DNA of 41,917 nucleotides from an uncultured Eudoraea sp. (GCA_947258555.1 CAMYJF010000022.1:1-41917); one strand, 5' to 3'; shown: positions 8,480 to 16,117, numbered from the stretch's first letter. A program made the numbers and translations. Notes: generated by a model not told the origin, from the sequence alone.

Positions 8480-10112
8480 GTGGACAGTAGTTAACGAAGC
8501 ATACGATACCCTTTCACCCAAAGAACGGATCGGGCAATTCTTTATGCCCGCAGCCTTTATAAATGATACGGAAGAAGATGTGCAGGCCATGGAAGCTTTG
8601 ATACGTGAACATGGCATTGGCGGCCTCTGTTTCTTTCACTCCAAAGCCTCTGCAGCTACAAATTATGAAGGTCCTAAAGAGGTCGTCTACAATGAAAAAA
8701 GCAGGCAACGCCTTCAGGAGCTTATTGAGCGTTACCAGGCCGCTTCAGAAATTCCTCTTTTGATCGCTATTGATGCCGAATGGGGTTTGGCGATGCGGGT
8801 AGAGGAAACAGATCAATTCCCATATGCCCTTACCCTTGGCGCGGCAAAAGACAAGCAATTGATCACCCAGGTAGGTCAGACTATTGCCCGTGACCTTCGG
8901 AAAACAGGCATCCATTGGAATTTTGCCCCTGTGGTAGATATGAATGTTCAGCCTGAAAATCCGGTGATTGGCTATCGCTCCTTTGGAGAAGATGCCCATG
9001 CGGTCACAGAGAATGCCCGTGCATTTATCAAAGGCATGAAAGCTGAAGGCGTCTTGCATGCCATTAAACATTTTCCGGGCCATGGTAATACCAAAGTAGA
9101 CTCCCATCTTGGACTCCCGGTGTTAGAAGACAATAAAGAAACCTTGTTGCAAACAGACATTTTTCCTTTTGTAGAATTGATAAAAGAAGGGGTAGATGCC
9201 GTCATGGTAGGACACCTGGCCGTGCCTGCACTTACAGATGGAACCATAGAATCGGCTTCCCTCTCCCCTACTATCATCAAGGGTTTTCTGAGAGGAGAAC
9301 TGGGCTTTGATGGTGTTGTGGTGACGGATGCCATGAACATGCATGCCATATCACAGGATTATGACAAACCAGGCGAGCTGGAGTTGGCTGCGTTTACGGC
9401 AGGAAATGATGTGCTTTGTTATTGCCCTAACCCAGTGGCCGGGATACAGGCTATTTTTGAAAATGCCTCAGCGGGGGATATTAAAACCGCTTTTTATCGC
9501 ATCTGGGCCTTAAAACAAAAAGCGTTTCAGGAGCCAAAAAAATCCCCTCAGTATTTACCTGAGGCTGTGAATCTGAATAGCTGTCTGGCTAAATCTTGCA
9601 TTACGCTCTACTGTGGCGAACCGGATGGCATAGCACATTTTGTGAAGCAAGGATTTGCGATCGTAGAATGCGGTTCCGGGGCTCAGGCCGATTCGGGAGT
9701 TGTCGTTGATAGTTCATCGTTGATAGTTCCTGGTCAAAGCTTTTCAGACCGGATCAAGGATCAGTTTGGTGTAACCGATTTTAAAACAGTCACCCAAACG
9801 ACTGATGAAATTCGGGAAGGACTGGAAGAGCAGGAAAATATCCTATTAGTGCTGCGACCCCCGCAGGTGAAACCGCAGTATCAATTTGGCTTAAACCAGG
9901 AAGAGTTAAAGCTGATCCGGGAATTGTATGCGGAAAAACAATTGGTCATATATCATTTTGGGAACCCGTATATGATACGGGCTTTAGGCTTATTCAATAC
10001 ACTGGCAACCGTAATGTTGTACCAGGACTTCCCGGAATTCCATGAAGTAGCATTTCAGCATTTCATGGGCGAAGTAACGGCAAAGGGCAAATTACCCGTC
10101 TCACTGGCATGA
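8469..10112 (+). CDS. nagZ: Glycoside hydrolase family 3, NagZ-type beta-N-acetylglucosaminidase (cytoplasmic)
   Basis: 547 residues from the ATG at 8469, which overlaps the permease stop (coupled translation). An in-frame start at 8430 lies inside the permease gene and adds nothing conserved. The catalytic (beta/alpha)8 domain spans about residues 10-350 and carries the NagZ signature KHFPGHG-x4-D-S-H (200-213), whose Asp-His pair is the acid/base, plus the nucleophile D287 in VVVTDAMNMH. There is no signal peptide, as expected for the enzyme that removes GlcNAc from anhydroMurNAc products in the cytoplasm. Residues about 370-547 form a second GH3-C-like domain that short proteobacterial NagZ lacks. 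Residues 413-422 are encoded by four 7-nt repeat units (see 9705-9732). The stop overlaps anmK by 4 bp. Confidence 0.9.
   Translation: MIPEWTVVNEAYDTLSPKERIGQFFMPAAFINDTEEDVQAMEALIREHGIGGLCFFHSKASAATNYEGPKEVVYNEKSRQRLQELIERYQAASEIPLLIAIDAEWGLAMRVEETDQFPYALTLGAAKDKQLITQVGQTIARDLRKTGIHWNFAPVVDMNVQPENPVIGYRSFGEDAHAVTENARAFIKGMKAEGVLHAIKHFPGHGNTKVDSHLGLPVLEDNKETLLQTDIFPFVELIKEGVDAVMVGHLAVPALTDGTIESASLSPTIIKGFLRGELGFDGVVVTDAMNMHAISQDYDKPGELELAAFTAGNDVLCYCPNPVAGIQAIFENASAGDIKTAFYRIWALKQKAFQEPKKSPQYLPEAVNLNSCLAKSCITLYCGEPDGIAHFVKQGFAIVECGSGAQADSGVVVDSSSLIVPGQSFSDRIKDQFGVTDFKTVTQTTDEIREGLEEQENILLVLRPPQVKPQYQFGLNQEELKLIRELYAEKQLVIYHFGNPYMIRALGLFNTLATVMLYQDFPEFHEVAFQHFMGEVTAKGKLPVSLA
9705..9732 (+). 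repeat. Heptanucleotide array inside nagZ (4 units, 28 bp)
   Basis: Four consecutive 7-mers, GTTGATA, GTTCATC, GTTGATA and GTTCCTG, exactly 28 bp. A partial unit GTTGTC precedes them (9699-9704). They match intergenic arrays such as the one starting at 17519. The reading frame passes through so that the TGA and TAG triplets inside the units are out of phase, encoding residues 413-422 in the C-terminal domain. Confidence 0.75.
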
Positions 10113-11203
10113 AAAAAGAAGAATACAATGTATTAGGAATGATGTCCGGGACTTCTTTGGATGGCCTGGACATGGCTTATTGCAGATTCTGGCAGGAAGA
10201 GGGGCAATGGAAATATGAAATTAAAAAAGCCACGACCATCCCCTACTCAGATGAGCAAAAAAATAAGTTGACTACCGCCATTACCTTTGATCCGATGGAT
10301 CTGTTTAAAATGCACCACCGTTATGGAGAATGGTTAGGTAAGACAGCAAAAGAATTCATGGATAAACACAAATTGAAGGTTGACTTTATCTCCTCGCACG
10401 GACATACCATTCATCACAGGCCTGAGGAAGGCTATACGTTCCAGGCGGGCGATGGGGCCGAGTTAGCCAAGCACAGCGGTCAGACCGTGATCTGTGATTA
10501 TCGGACCGAGGATGTGAAGCATGGTGGACAAGGGGCACCACTCGTTCCCATAGGCGACAGACTTTTATTAAGCGAATATGATTACTGCCTGAACCTTGGT
10601 GGAATTTCTAATATTTCCTTTGAGAAAGACGGAAAACGGATCGCCTATGACATAGGGATCGCCAATATGTTATTAAACCCCCTGGCGCAAAAAGCAGGCC
10701 AGCACTATGACCACAATGGCGACCTCGCCCGGCAAGGAAGCCTCAATGAGGGCCTTTACGAAGCGCTGAACAATCTTGAATACTATAGTCTCCCCTGGCC
10801 GAAATCCACAGGCTATGAATGGTTTGCCAAGGAGATATGGCCCCTCGTTGAATCCTATGACGACAGCCCCGAAAACCTGCTCCGCACAGCCGTCCACCAC
10901 ATTGCCGAGCAGATCGCCAATGCAGTTCATAGCACCTTAGGAGGAATCCAAGAACTACGAACTAAGAACTACGAACTACTGTCCTCCGGCGGCGGGGCAA
11001 AAAACTCCTTCCTGATGGAAGTACTTCAAGAAAAGCTCGGGTCTGGAGTCCATGTACATATCCCGGATGGCAAGCTCATCGACTACAAAGAAGCTTTGGT
11101 CTTTGCCTTAATGGGAGTCTTAAAAATGGAGGGGGGAGTGAATGTGTTGAGTTCTGTGACAGGGGGAGTGAAAGACTTGTGTTCTGGTAAAGAATTTATC
11201 TAA
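10109..11203 (+). CDS. anmK: Anhydro-N-acetylmuramic acid kinase AnmK
   Basis: 364 residues, close to the 369 of E. coli AnmK. It opens with GMMSGTSLDGLD (residues 11-22), the phosphate-binding strand-turn of the family. SSHGHTIHHRP (about 94-104), GGQGAPLVPIGD (about 138-149) and LNLGGISNIS (about 156-165) follow. AnmK opens the 1,6-anhydro ring and phosphorylates to yield MurNAc-6-P, the substrate of MurQ, so the cluster contains consecutive steps. The start overlaps the nagZ stop (ATGA). Codons 282-290 come from a 7-nt repeat array just before the conserved SSGGGAKNSFLM loop. Near the 3' end the coding DNA is G-rich and slightly repetitive. Confidence 0.95.
   Translation: MKKEEYNVLGMMSGTSLDGLDMAYCRFWQEEGQWKYEIKKATTIPYSDEQKNKLTTAITFDPMDLFKMHHRYGEWLGKTAKEFMDKHKLKVDFISSHGHTIHHRPEEGYTFQAGDGAELAKHSGQTVICDYRTEDVKHGGQGAPLVPIGDRLLLSEYDYCLNLGGISNISFEKDGKRIAYDIGIANMLLNPLAQKAGQHYDHNGDLARQGSLNEGLYEALNNLEYYSLPWPKSTGYEWFAKEIWPLVESYDDSPENLLRTAVHHIAEQIANAVHSTLGGIQELRTKNYELLSSGGGAKNSFLMEVLQEKLGSGVHVHIPDGKLIDYKEALVFALMGVLKMEGGVNVLSSVTGGVKDLCSGKEFI
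10952..10979 (-). repeat. Heptanucleotide array inside anmK (4 units, 28 bp)
   Basis: Plus-strand units are GAACTAC, GAACTAA, GAACTAC, GAACTAC, exactly 28 bp, the complement orientation of the GTT-type arrays. They are translated as part of residues 282-291 (ELRTKNYELL), where AnmK homologues have a loop or short strand before the Gly-rich GGG-x-x-N motif. The same units fill the intergenic arrays near 17702 and 21146. Confidence 0.75.
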
Positions 11204-11238
11204 TTGAATTGCGATATGTTTTTGGTTTGCTGTGGCTT

Positions 11239-11259
11239 GTTGACAGTTGACGGTCAATT
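11239..11259. repeat. Short heptanucleotide array downstream of anmK
   Basis: Units GTTGACA, GTTGACG and GTCAATT in tandem, 36 bp after the anmK stop. This GTTGAC/GTCAAC subtype recurs near 15003, 16090 and 16575. Confidence 0.6.
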
Positions 11260-11262
11260 ATT

Positions 11263-11306
11263 TCCAAATCCACTCCAACTCATCCTTCTTCAAAATAAAA
11301 TAGGCA
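11263..11306 (-). pseudogene. Remnant of the 3' end of the membrane-protein gene at 11849-12325
   Basis: About 40 bp here match 11863-11906 almost base for base, at an offset of exactly 600 bp. Read on the minus strand both copies encode the same C-terminal segment, with FILKKD followed by LEW. Upstream coding sequence is absent, so this is a decayed fragment of a duplicate. The rest of 11204-11438 holds no supportable gene. Confidence 0.6.
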
Positions 11307-11337
11307 TATACCCCTTCGGGGAAAATTCCAAATGACC

Positions 11338-11361
11338 AACCTGCCTGCCGGTAGGCAGGTT
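11338..11361. repeat. Palindromic element (AACCTGCCT / AGGCAGGTT)
   Basis: Inverted repeat with 9-bp arms around a 6-bp centre (GCCGGT). A perfect 20-bp palindrome of the same family, CCTGCCTGCCGGCAGGCAGG, lies at 18453-18472, and a degraded relative starts near 14937. This is a dispersed intergenic palindrome of unknown role. Confidence 0.75.
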
Positions 11362-11438
11362 CCTAATTCCAACAAACCACCATGGATTTTGGTACTTGGC
11401 GCTTCATGCTGTTGGGCGATAATTTTAATGGAAATGGT

Positions 11439-11705
11439 TCATCCTTTTATTTTCCAAAATTCGTCCGCTTCCTTTTCCATTTTTTCGAGCCTTGTATAAT
11501 AGTCAGGAAACTCTTTTAAGTGAGCCCACGCAATTTTTCCGGTAAGCTTCGGATCATTCTCGGTCACATTAGTTTCGGGGTATCTGCTACCGTGTTCTAA
11601 CTCTACATCTAATCCGATTAAAAATTCATCTATACTTACTTCATCCCAATTTATACCGAGATAATCCCCAATTTCTTTTGCTGTTTTTAAATTAAAATTT
11701 TCCAT
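11439..11705 (-). CDS. Small DUF5661-like protein
   Basis: 88 residues from the ATG at 11705 (MENFNLKTAKEIG). An upstream in-frame start at 11756 adds an unconserved hydrophobic stretch and is less likely. The pattern AKEIGDYLGI, then VELEHGSRYPETNVTENDP, then KIAWAHLKEFPDYYTRLEKME resembles proteins annotated as DUF5661, found in many bacteria and phages. No function is established. It is acidic, soluble and probably helical. It stands alone on the minus strand, with spacers full of repeats on both sides. Confidence 0.75.
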   Translation of the reverse strand: MENFNLKTAKEIGDYLGINWDEVSIDEFLIGLDVELEHGSRYPETNVTENDPKLTGKIAWAHLKEFPDYYTRLEKMEKEADEFWKIKG

Positions 11706-11766
11706 GTTTATGATTTTTATGTTGACTAAATCGTAATAATTCAAAACAAAATACACAGTTATTTAC

Positions 11767-11857
11767 TAGTTGTTAGTTCGTAGTTCTTAGTTCTTAGTAT
11801 CCCTGCTATGAAACCATGAACCATGAACCATGAACTAGGAACCATGAACTAGGAACT
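11767..11857. repeat. Inverted pair of heptanucleotide arrays
   Basis: The left arm has TAGTTGT, TAGTTCG, TAGTTCT, TAGTTCT (11767-11794). The right arm is made of GAACCAT and GAACTAG units (about 11808-11857) and reaches into the adjacent minus-strand gene. The stop codon of that gene (TAG, 11849-11851 on the minus strand) lies in a unit. The two arms are complementary, so RNA from this stretch could fold into a long imperfect hairpin. Confidence 0.75.
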
Positions 11858-12325
11858 CTTCATCCAAAGCCACTCCAACTTATCCTTCTTCAAAATAAAA
11901 TATGCGGTAATGATCCCAATGATCGGAACCGGAAATCCTGCTCCAATTCCTAATGGGGTGATCCCCAGGAAAAATAGTATCGCCCCTATACAAGCCAGCT
12001 TTACCATCCATCCTTTTCCAAGAAAACCCAGGGCAATAAGGCCTTGACCTATGGCGATCACACTAACCATGGTGGCGATATTATCTTTAAACCAACCGCT
12101 GATAAAATCTTTATAAAAGCCGATAGGTGTTAGCTCTGCATAGCCCATATAATCCCCGGGGGAGATACTTGCCGTACGGAGATTGATCCAACAGGCCCAG
12201 GCGAAAAGGAGGAAAAAGGCCCAACGGGCCCAACGGGATCTTTTGATCGCAAGGATCAGTATTAGTAAGGCTATAGTGTTGGAGACGGTCCAGGGGATCC
12301 AGTATTCTTGAAGGTATTCGAACAT
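11849..12325 (-). CDS. Small four-helix membrane protein, unknown function
   Basis: 158 residues. Hydrophobic segments lie around residues 12-27, 32-46, 87-102 and 107-145 (the last is probably two closely spaced helices). The N-terminus MFEYLQEYWIPW leads straight into the membrane. No catalytic motif is recognised. The layout loosely resembles DoxX-like proteins but I would not assign it. The last codons are AGT TCC TAG, with the stop supplied by a 7-nt array. A Crp/Fnr-like box sits 47 bp upstream of the start, at the same distance as for the gene at 15108-15884. A 3' fragment of a second copy survives at 11263-11306. Confidence 0.7.
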   Translation of the reverse strand: MFEYLQEYWIPWTVSNTIALLILILAIKRSRWARWAFFLLFAWACWINLRTASISPGDYMGYAELTPIGFYKDFISGWFKDNIATMVSVIAIGQGLIALGFLGKGWMVKLACIGAILFFLGITPLGIGAGFPVPIIGIITAYFILKKDKLEWLWMKSS

Positions 12326-12341
12326 GGCTCTGAATTTTTGG

Positions 12342-12404
12342 GAAAGGTCTTACTTCACAACTCCATTAACAATGATAATTGTCAGGAAGGGTTGACAGTT
12401 GTGT
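12342..12404 (-). promoter_or_regulatory. Crp/Fnr-like box and -7-like element upstream of the membrane protein gene (module copy 1)
   Basis: On the minus strand CTGAC-AATT-ATCAT (12385-12372) is a TGA-N6-TCA box centred at 12378.5. GACCTTTC (12349-12342) begins 29.5 bp from the centre, where a -7 element is expected. The predicted leader is about 13 nt. Two GTTGNNN heptamers follow the box on the plus strand (12391-12404). Most of the module is repeated at 15901-15963. Confidence 0.55.
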
Positions 12405-12560
12405 GCGATGCCCCTAGCTGTCAGGTCGAGCGGAGTCGAGACCTTGCCAAGGGGTTTAGTGTTGACGGACAATATTTCATCCAGATCGAATCGTTTGCTA
12501 ATTTCATGATGTCATCAGGAATTTCGAATTAAATTGCAATGATGGTTACATTTACCCACT

Positions 12561-14112
12561 ATGGCCCTGATTACTTTCTTATTGTTTACCGGATTTGTTG
12601 CCTTTTATGCGACATGGAAGCTGCGAAGGGATAAACTGAACACCCAAGATGGTTATTTCCTTGGGGGCAGGTCGCTTACCGGAATCGTTATTGCCGGATC
12701 CCTTTTGTTGAAGAAATGGGGCTATCATTATTGCCTGGGAAGTAACTTCGGCATTGGCGCTGGTGGTAGCAGCCTTGTATTTCGCACCGCGCTACCTAAA
12801 AATGGGACTCACAACTATACCTGAGTTTCTGGAAAAACGTTTTGACGGGCTAACCCGTACATTGGTGGCTTTTTTGCTGATTATTTCATTTGTTGCCACT
12901 TTACTGCCAATAGTTCTTTATACAGGTGCTCTTAATATAGAGGCTATTTTCAATATTTCGAGCGTCCTGAATGTTAGTCAGAAAGATGGGATTGGGATCA
13001 CTATTCTTGTAGTGGGTGTCATTGGTGCTGTGTACGCCATTTTTGGAGGTTTGAAGATGGTGGCCTATACAGATACGATCAATGGTTTTGGCTTGCTGGT
13101 TGCCGGTCTGTTAGTGCCGATCCTGGCTTTACTGAGTATTGGTCAGGGTGATGTTTTGGATGGTTTGGGAAAAGTATTTGAGAATAGTCCTGAGAAGTTT
13201 AATATCATAAGCAGGGAATCTGGCATTGGTGCCGGTTCAAGGTCGGCCATTCTGCCCTTTGAAGTATTGTTTACCGGCTTGATGATCAATCAGATTTACT
13301 TTTGGGCCATGCACCAATCTATTATTCAACGAGTGCTGGGTGCAGTGAATCTGAAAGAAGCCCAAAAAGGCTTGCTGTATACCGGTTTGTTAAAGATATT
13401 GGTTCCTTTGATCATTGTTTTACCAGGGCTAATCGGCTTCTATTATTTTGGGGATAGCCTTTATGACAACCCGGACAATGTATATCCCCTTCTGGTAAAA
13501 AAAGTTCTTCCACTATGGCTTACTGGCTTTTTCGTGGCCGTCATGATGGGGGCTATCTTAAGCACTTTTAACAGCGCTTTGAACAGCGCTGCAACGGTTT
13601 TTAGTCTGGATATTTTTAAGCGATATATAAAAAGGAACACCAATGAAAAAAGCCTGGTTCTTATCGGCAAATTGACGTCCGCCATCCTTGCCATTTTTGC
13701 CATTAGTATTGCACCCTATGTGGCCAATGCCCCTGAAGGTCTTTACCAGCTTTTGCAGCAGTTGAATGGGATCTTTTTTGTGCCCATTGCGAGTGTCATT
13801 ATTGCGGGCTTTCTATTCCCCAGAGTTTCTGCTGGAGGAGCTAAAATTGGCTTGCTCTTCGGATTGCTTTTCTATATCATTACGTATTATGTCTTAGCGT
13901 TAGAATTACACTTTGTCCATATATGGGGCATTGAATTTGTGCTCAACATTTTGGTAATGCATCTTGCTTCTGCCTTATTGCCAAAGGATAAACCATTTGT
14001 CATGAAAGATTCAGGCATTTTGGATCTTACGCCGTGGAAATTTGCAAAGGCTTTTAGTGCTTTTTTGGTGGCGTTTACCATTATTTTGTACCTTTTCTTA
14101 GGCAATGTGTAA
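12561..14112 (+). pseudogene. Sodium/solute symporter (SSS/SLC5 family), disrupted by internal deletion and frameshift
   Basis: The first frame (from 12561) encodes a normal SSS N-terminus with DGYFLGGRSLTGIVIAGSLLL, then runs into unrelated sequence. The family sequence resumes at about 12715 in another frame (NGAIIIAWEVTSALALVVAALYF) and continues to 14112 with about ten further membrane helices. The expected segment after SLLL (typically TNLSTEQ and the following helix, about 17 residues) is missing. The frame change requires a loss of 2 modulo 3, for example 50 or 53 bp, with a junction near 12709-12714. The lost stretch includes part of the unwound first helix that binds sodium and sugar in SSS transporters, so the product should be inactive. 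It ends 2 bp before the myo-inositol oxygenase gene, which suggests it was an inositol transporter. Confidence 0.85.
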
Positions 14113-14114
14113 TT

Positions 14115-14924
14115 ATGGAGAAGACTTTTAGAAACTACGACCCTTTGGATGTTACCTCGGCCGTTAGGGAACACTACCGTAAAATGCGGCAACATCAGAC
14201 CCTGGATTATGTGCGCGGCATGCACAAAAAGTATTTGACCTTTGATAAACCTATGCCACTTTGGGAGGCTATGGAACATCTGAATAGCCTGATTGATGTG
14301 AGCGACCCTGATTTGGACCTTCCAAATGTTCAGCATCTTATCCAAAGTGCAGAGGCCATACGTGAGGATAACAGGCCGGATTGGATGCAGCTAACCGGGC
14401 TCATCCACGATTTGGGAAAGGTCATGTATTTATGGGGTAGTGATGAGGATGGTACGAGCCAGGCAGAACAATGGGGAATGGTTGGTGATGTATTTGTGGT
14501 AGGCTGTGCCCTCCCTGATACTTGTGTTTATCCGGAATTCAATACGCTGAACCCTGATATGAAGGATAAGCGCTACAATACGCCATCGGGCATTTATGAG
14601 GAAGGTTGTGGCCTGGATAAGTTGAACCTTGCGTGGGGACATGATGAATATTTATACCAAGTGCTGGAGAACCATAAGGAAAATAAGCTACCGGAAGAGG
14701 CCATGACCATGATACGATACCACTCCTTTTATCCATGGCATACCGGAGGAAGTTATACGGAATTGCTCAACGAAAAAGACCAGGACTATTTGGAAATCAT
14801 ACGCGACTTTAATCGGTATGATCTTTATACTAAGAGCAATACCATTTACGATCTGGAAGCTATCAAAGATTACTACCAACCTATTGCTGAGAAATACCTG
14901 GGCAATGGCCCGATATATTGGTAA
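14115..14924 (+). CDS. myo-Inositol oxygenase (MIOX)
   Basis: 269 residues, near the 285 of mammalian MIOX. The enzyme oxidises myo-inositol to D-glucuronate with a mixed-valent di-iron centre in an HD-domain fold. All six iron ligands can be placed: H74, H98-D99 (LIHDLGKV), H176 (WGHDEYLYQ), H203 (YHSFYPWHTGG) and D236 (RYDLYTK). It lies directly behind the broken SSS symporter, so the pair probably formed an inositol uptake and oxidation unit. No uronate-pathway genes (uxaC, uxuA, kduI) are in the window. The gene looks intact, which suggests the transporter was lost recently or that substrate arrives by another route. Confidence 0.95.
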   Translation: MEKTFRNYDPLDVTSAVREHYRKMRQHQTLDYVRGMHKKYLTFDKPMPLWEAMEHLNSLIDVSDPDLDLPNVQHLIQSAEAIREDNRPDWMQLTGLIHDLGKVMYLWGSDEDGTSQAEQWGMVGDVFVVGCALPDTCVYPEFNTLNPDMKDKRYNTPSGIYEEGCGLDKLNLAWGHDEYLYQVLENHKENKLPEEAMTMIRYHSFYPWHTGGSYTELLNEKDQDYLEIIRDFNRYDLYTKSNTIYDLEAIKDYYQPIAEKYLGNGPIYW

Positions 14925-14936
14925 ATTGTTTCAAGC

Positions 14937-15076
14937 CAACCTGCCTGCCCCAATAGCATAGCGCTATCGGACACTCGGCAGACAAATGACATTTTACTGA
15001 CAACGGTCAACAGTCAACACCCATTAGATTTCTCATGTTTGCCCTGCCTTCGTCGAGGCTTCGACAGACAGGTCGG
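14937..15076. repeat. Mixed intergenic repeat block
   Basis: Holds a decayed CCTGCCTGCC palindrome arm (from 14939), a small palindrome AGCATAGCGCTAT, heptamers GTCAACA and GTCAAC (15006-15018), and a CGTCGAGG-CTTCGACAG inverted segment near 15051-15069. The parts occur elsewhere in the 11-21 kb zone. No gene is supported between 14925 and 15107. Confidence 0.55.
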
Positions 15077-15107
15077 TTTGCAATGACTTGAATTTTGGAA
15101 TTTGGTG

Positions 15108-15884
15108 TTAGGTATTTAAACCAATTTTGGTTTCGTTTTTTAGGTGATCATGAAATCGATTTTCCCAGGCTTGGTGCTTTCTCATGGCGTCTGTCACATA
15201 AGATGATCTGCTAATCAACTTGACTATGAAATCGTTGATGGCAGAAAGGGGATATTTGAAAGGCCTTACCACATCCACCAGCAAGACTACTCTGGTTTTA
15301 TCGGTGTTGTTCCATACCTCATGCTCATAAGTATCATCAAATACCACCACTTCTCCTTCGCGCCAATTCACTTTTTGGTCGGCAATATGCATTGTGCAAT
15401 CTCCCACCTTACCTGGAACTATCAACCCTAAGTGGCTTCGAATCAGTCCTTTAAAAATACCTTTATGGGCGGGAATATGTTTTTTGGGAGACAGAATAGA
15501 AAAGAAGGCGGTTTTCATACCCGGTATTTGCTCCAATACCGAGGTGGTCACCGGGCAGGCTTTACAATTCAAGTTTGCTTTGATGCCAAAACCATACAGG
15601 AAAAACGTCTTCCATTGTTGGTCTTTATTTAACACCCATTGTTCCTGCTGGATTTCCTGGAGACTTGGAAGTGCTTGCCGGAGCGCAAGGATCCCTTCCA
15701 ATTCTTTTCGGATAGCCCCTGAGTGTACTTCTAGCATTTCGGTCCATTGAAATTGCTGATTACTAAAGATCGGGATATCACCTACCCGCGAATACCTGCC
15801 TATGACATTACCAATTCCTAATAGAACAGGCCTGACAAAATTAAACTTGACCCACTCTCTGATCGTATAGCATATTTTTTTCAT
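15108..15884 (-). CDS. Aspartyl/asparaginyl beta-hydroxylase family protein (LpxO/AspH-like)
   Basis: 258 residues. Residues about 70-215 fit the AspH/LpxO double-stranded beta-helix of Fe(II)/2-oxoglutarate dioxygenases. SILSPKKHIPAHKG leads into IRSHLGLIVPG (first metal His), and EGEVVVFDDTYEHEVWNN carries the second His, followed by the Arg-containing TRVVLLVDVVRP that binds 2-oxoglutarate. As in AspH, the family uses two His rather than the usual His-x-Asp/His triad. The N-terminal 25 residues are basic and weakly hydrophobic. Possible substrates are a lipid A acyl chain or a peptidyl Asp/Asn; the sequence does not decide. It is a single gene behind a Crp/Fnr-like box. Confidence 0.88.
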   Translation of the reverse strand: MKKICYTIREWVKFNFVRPVLLGIGNVIGRYSRVGDIPIFSNQQFQWTEMLEVHSGAIRKELEGILALRQALPSLQEIQQEQWVLNKDQQWKTFFLYGFGIKANLNCKACPVTTSVLEQIPGMKTAFFSILSPKKHIPAHKGIFKGLIRSHLGLIVPGKVGDCTMHIADQKVNWREGEVVVFDDTYEHEVWNNTDKTRVVLLVDVVRPFKYPLSAINDFIVKLISRSSYVTDAMRKHQAWENRFHDHLKNETKIGLNT

Positions 15885-15900
15885 TTTATGGAGTATTAAC

Positions 15901-15977
15901 GGAAGGTCTTATATGACTGCACCAATTGCAATGATAAATGTCAGGAAGGGTTGATAGTTGAGTGGTGACTGTTGCTT
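15901..15977 (-). promoter_or_regulatory. Crp/Fnr-like box and -7-like element upstream of the beta-hydroxylase gene (module copy 2)
   Basis: On the minus strand CTGAC-ATTT-ATCAT (15944-15931) is centred at 15937.5 and GACCTTCC (15908-15901) begins 29.5 bp away. The box ends 47 bp from the start codon, exactly as in copy 1 at 12342. The flanking sequence also matches copy 1 (TAAGACCTT and CAACYNTCAACCCTTCC). GTTGNNN-type heptamers continue to 15977 on the plus strand. Confidence 0.55.
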
Positions 15978-15994
15978 GAATATTACAATGCATC

Positions 15995-16038
15995 CTGATA
16001 AATATCATAGTACCTAAGACGTATAAAAGCGAACTTTG
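15995..16038 (+). promoter_or_regulatory. Crp/Fnr-like box and -7 element upstream of the 16118 gene
   Basis: CTGAT-AAAT-ATCAT (15995-16008) is a nearly perfect palindrome centred at 16001.5. GAACTTTG (16031-16038), one mismatch from TAnnTTTG, begins 29.5 bp downstream. No TTG lies at -33, as expected for an activator-dependent promoter. The transcript would start near 16042 and carry a heptamer array in its leader. Confidence 0.6.
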
Positions 16039-16075
16039 ATCTTTTGACCTCGCTGACGTGTGTCCTGTCCTAAAC

Positions 16076-16103
16076 TGTCAACACACAACAGTCAACAGTC
16101 AAC
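16076..16103 (-). repeat. Heptanucleotide array in the leader of the 16118 gene (4 units, 28 bp)
   Basis: Plus-strand units TGTCAAC, ACACAAC, AGTCAAC and AGTCAAC, exactly 28 bp, end 14 bp before the start codon. The same length and unit number are seen in the arrays inside nagZ and anmK. Confidence 0.75.
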
Positions 16104-16117
16104 AAAAACACAAGACT

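Noticed and set aside
12506-12518. ATGATGTCATCAG upstream of the broken symporter, as another Crp/Fnr-like box
   Set aside because: The spacer is five rather than six bases and no -7 element lies at the fixed distance.
12308-12532. Plus-strand open frame of 74 codons
   Set aside because: It overlaps the start of the minus-strand gene and is made of the duplicated promoter module and repeat sequence, with no protein-like conservation pattern.
16058-16117. GTG start extending the 16118 gene by 20 residues
   Set aside because: The added residues would be translated heptamer repeats. The ATG at 16118 is the better start.
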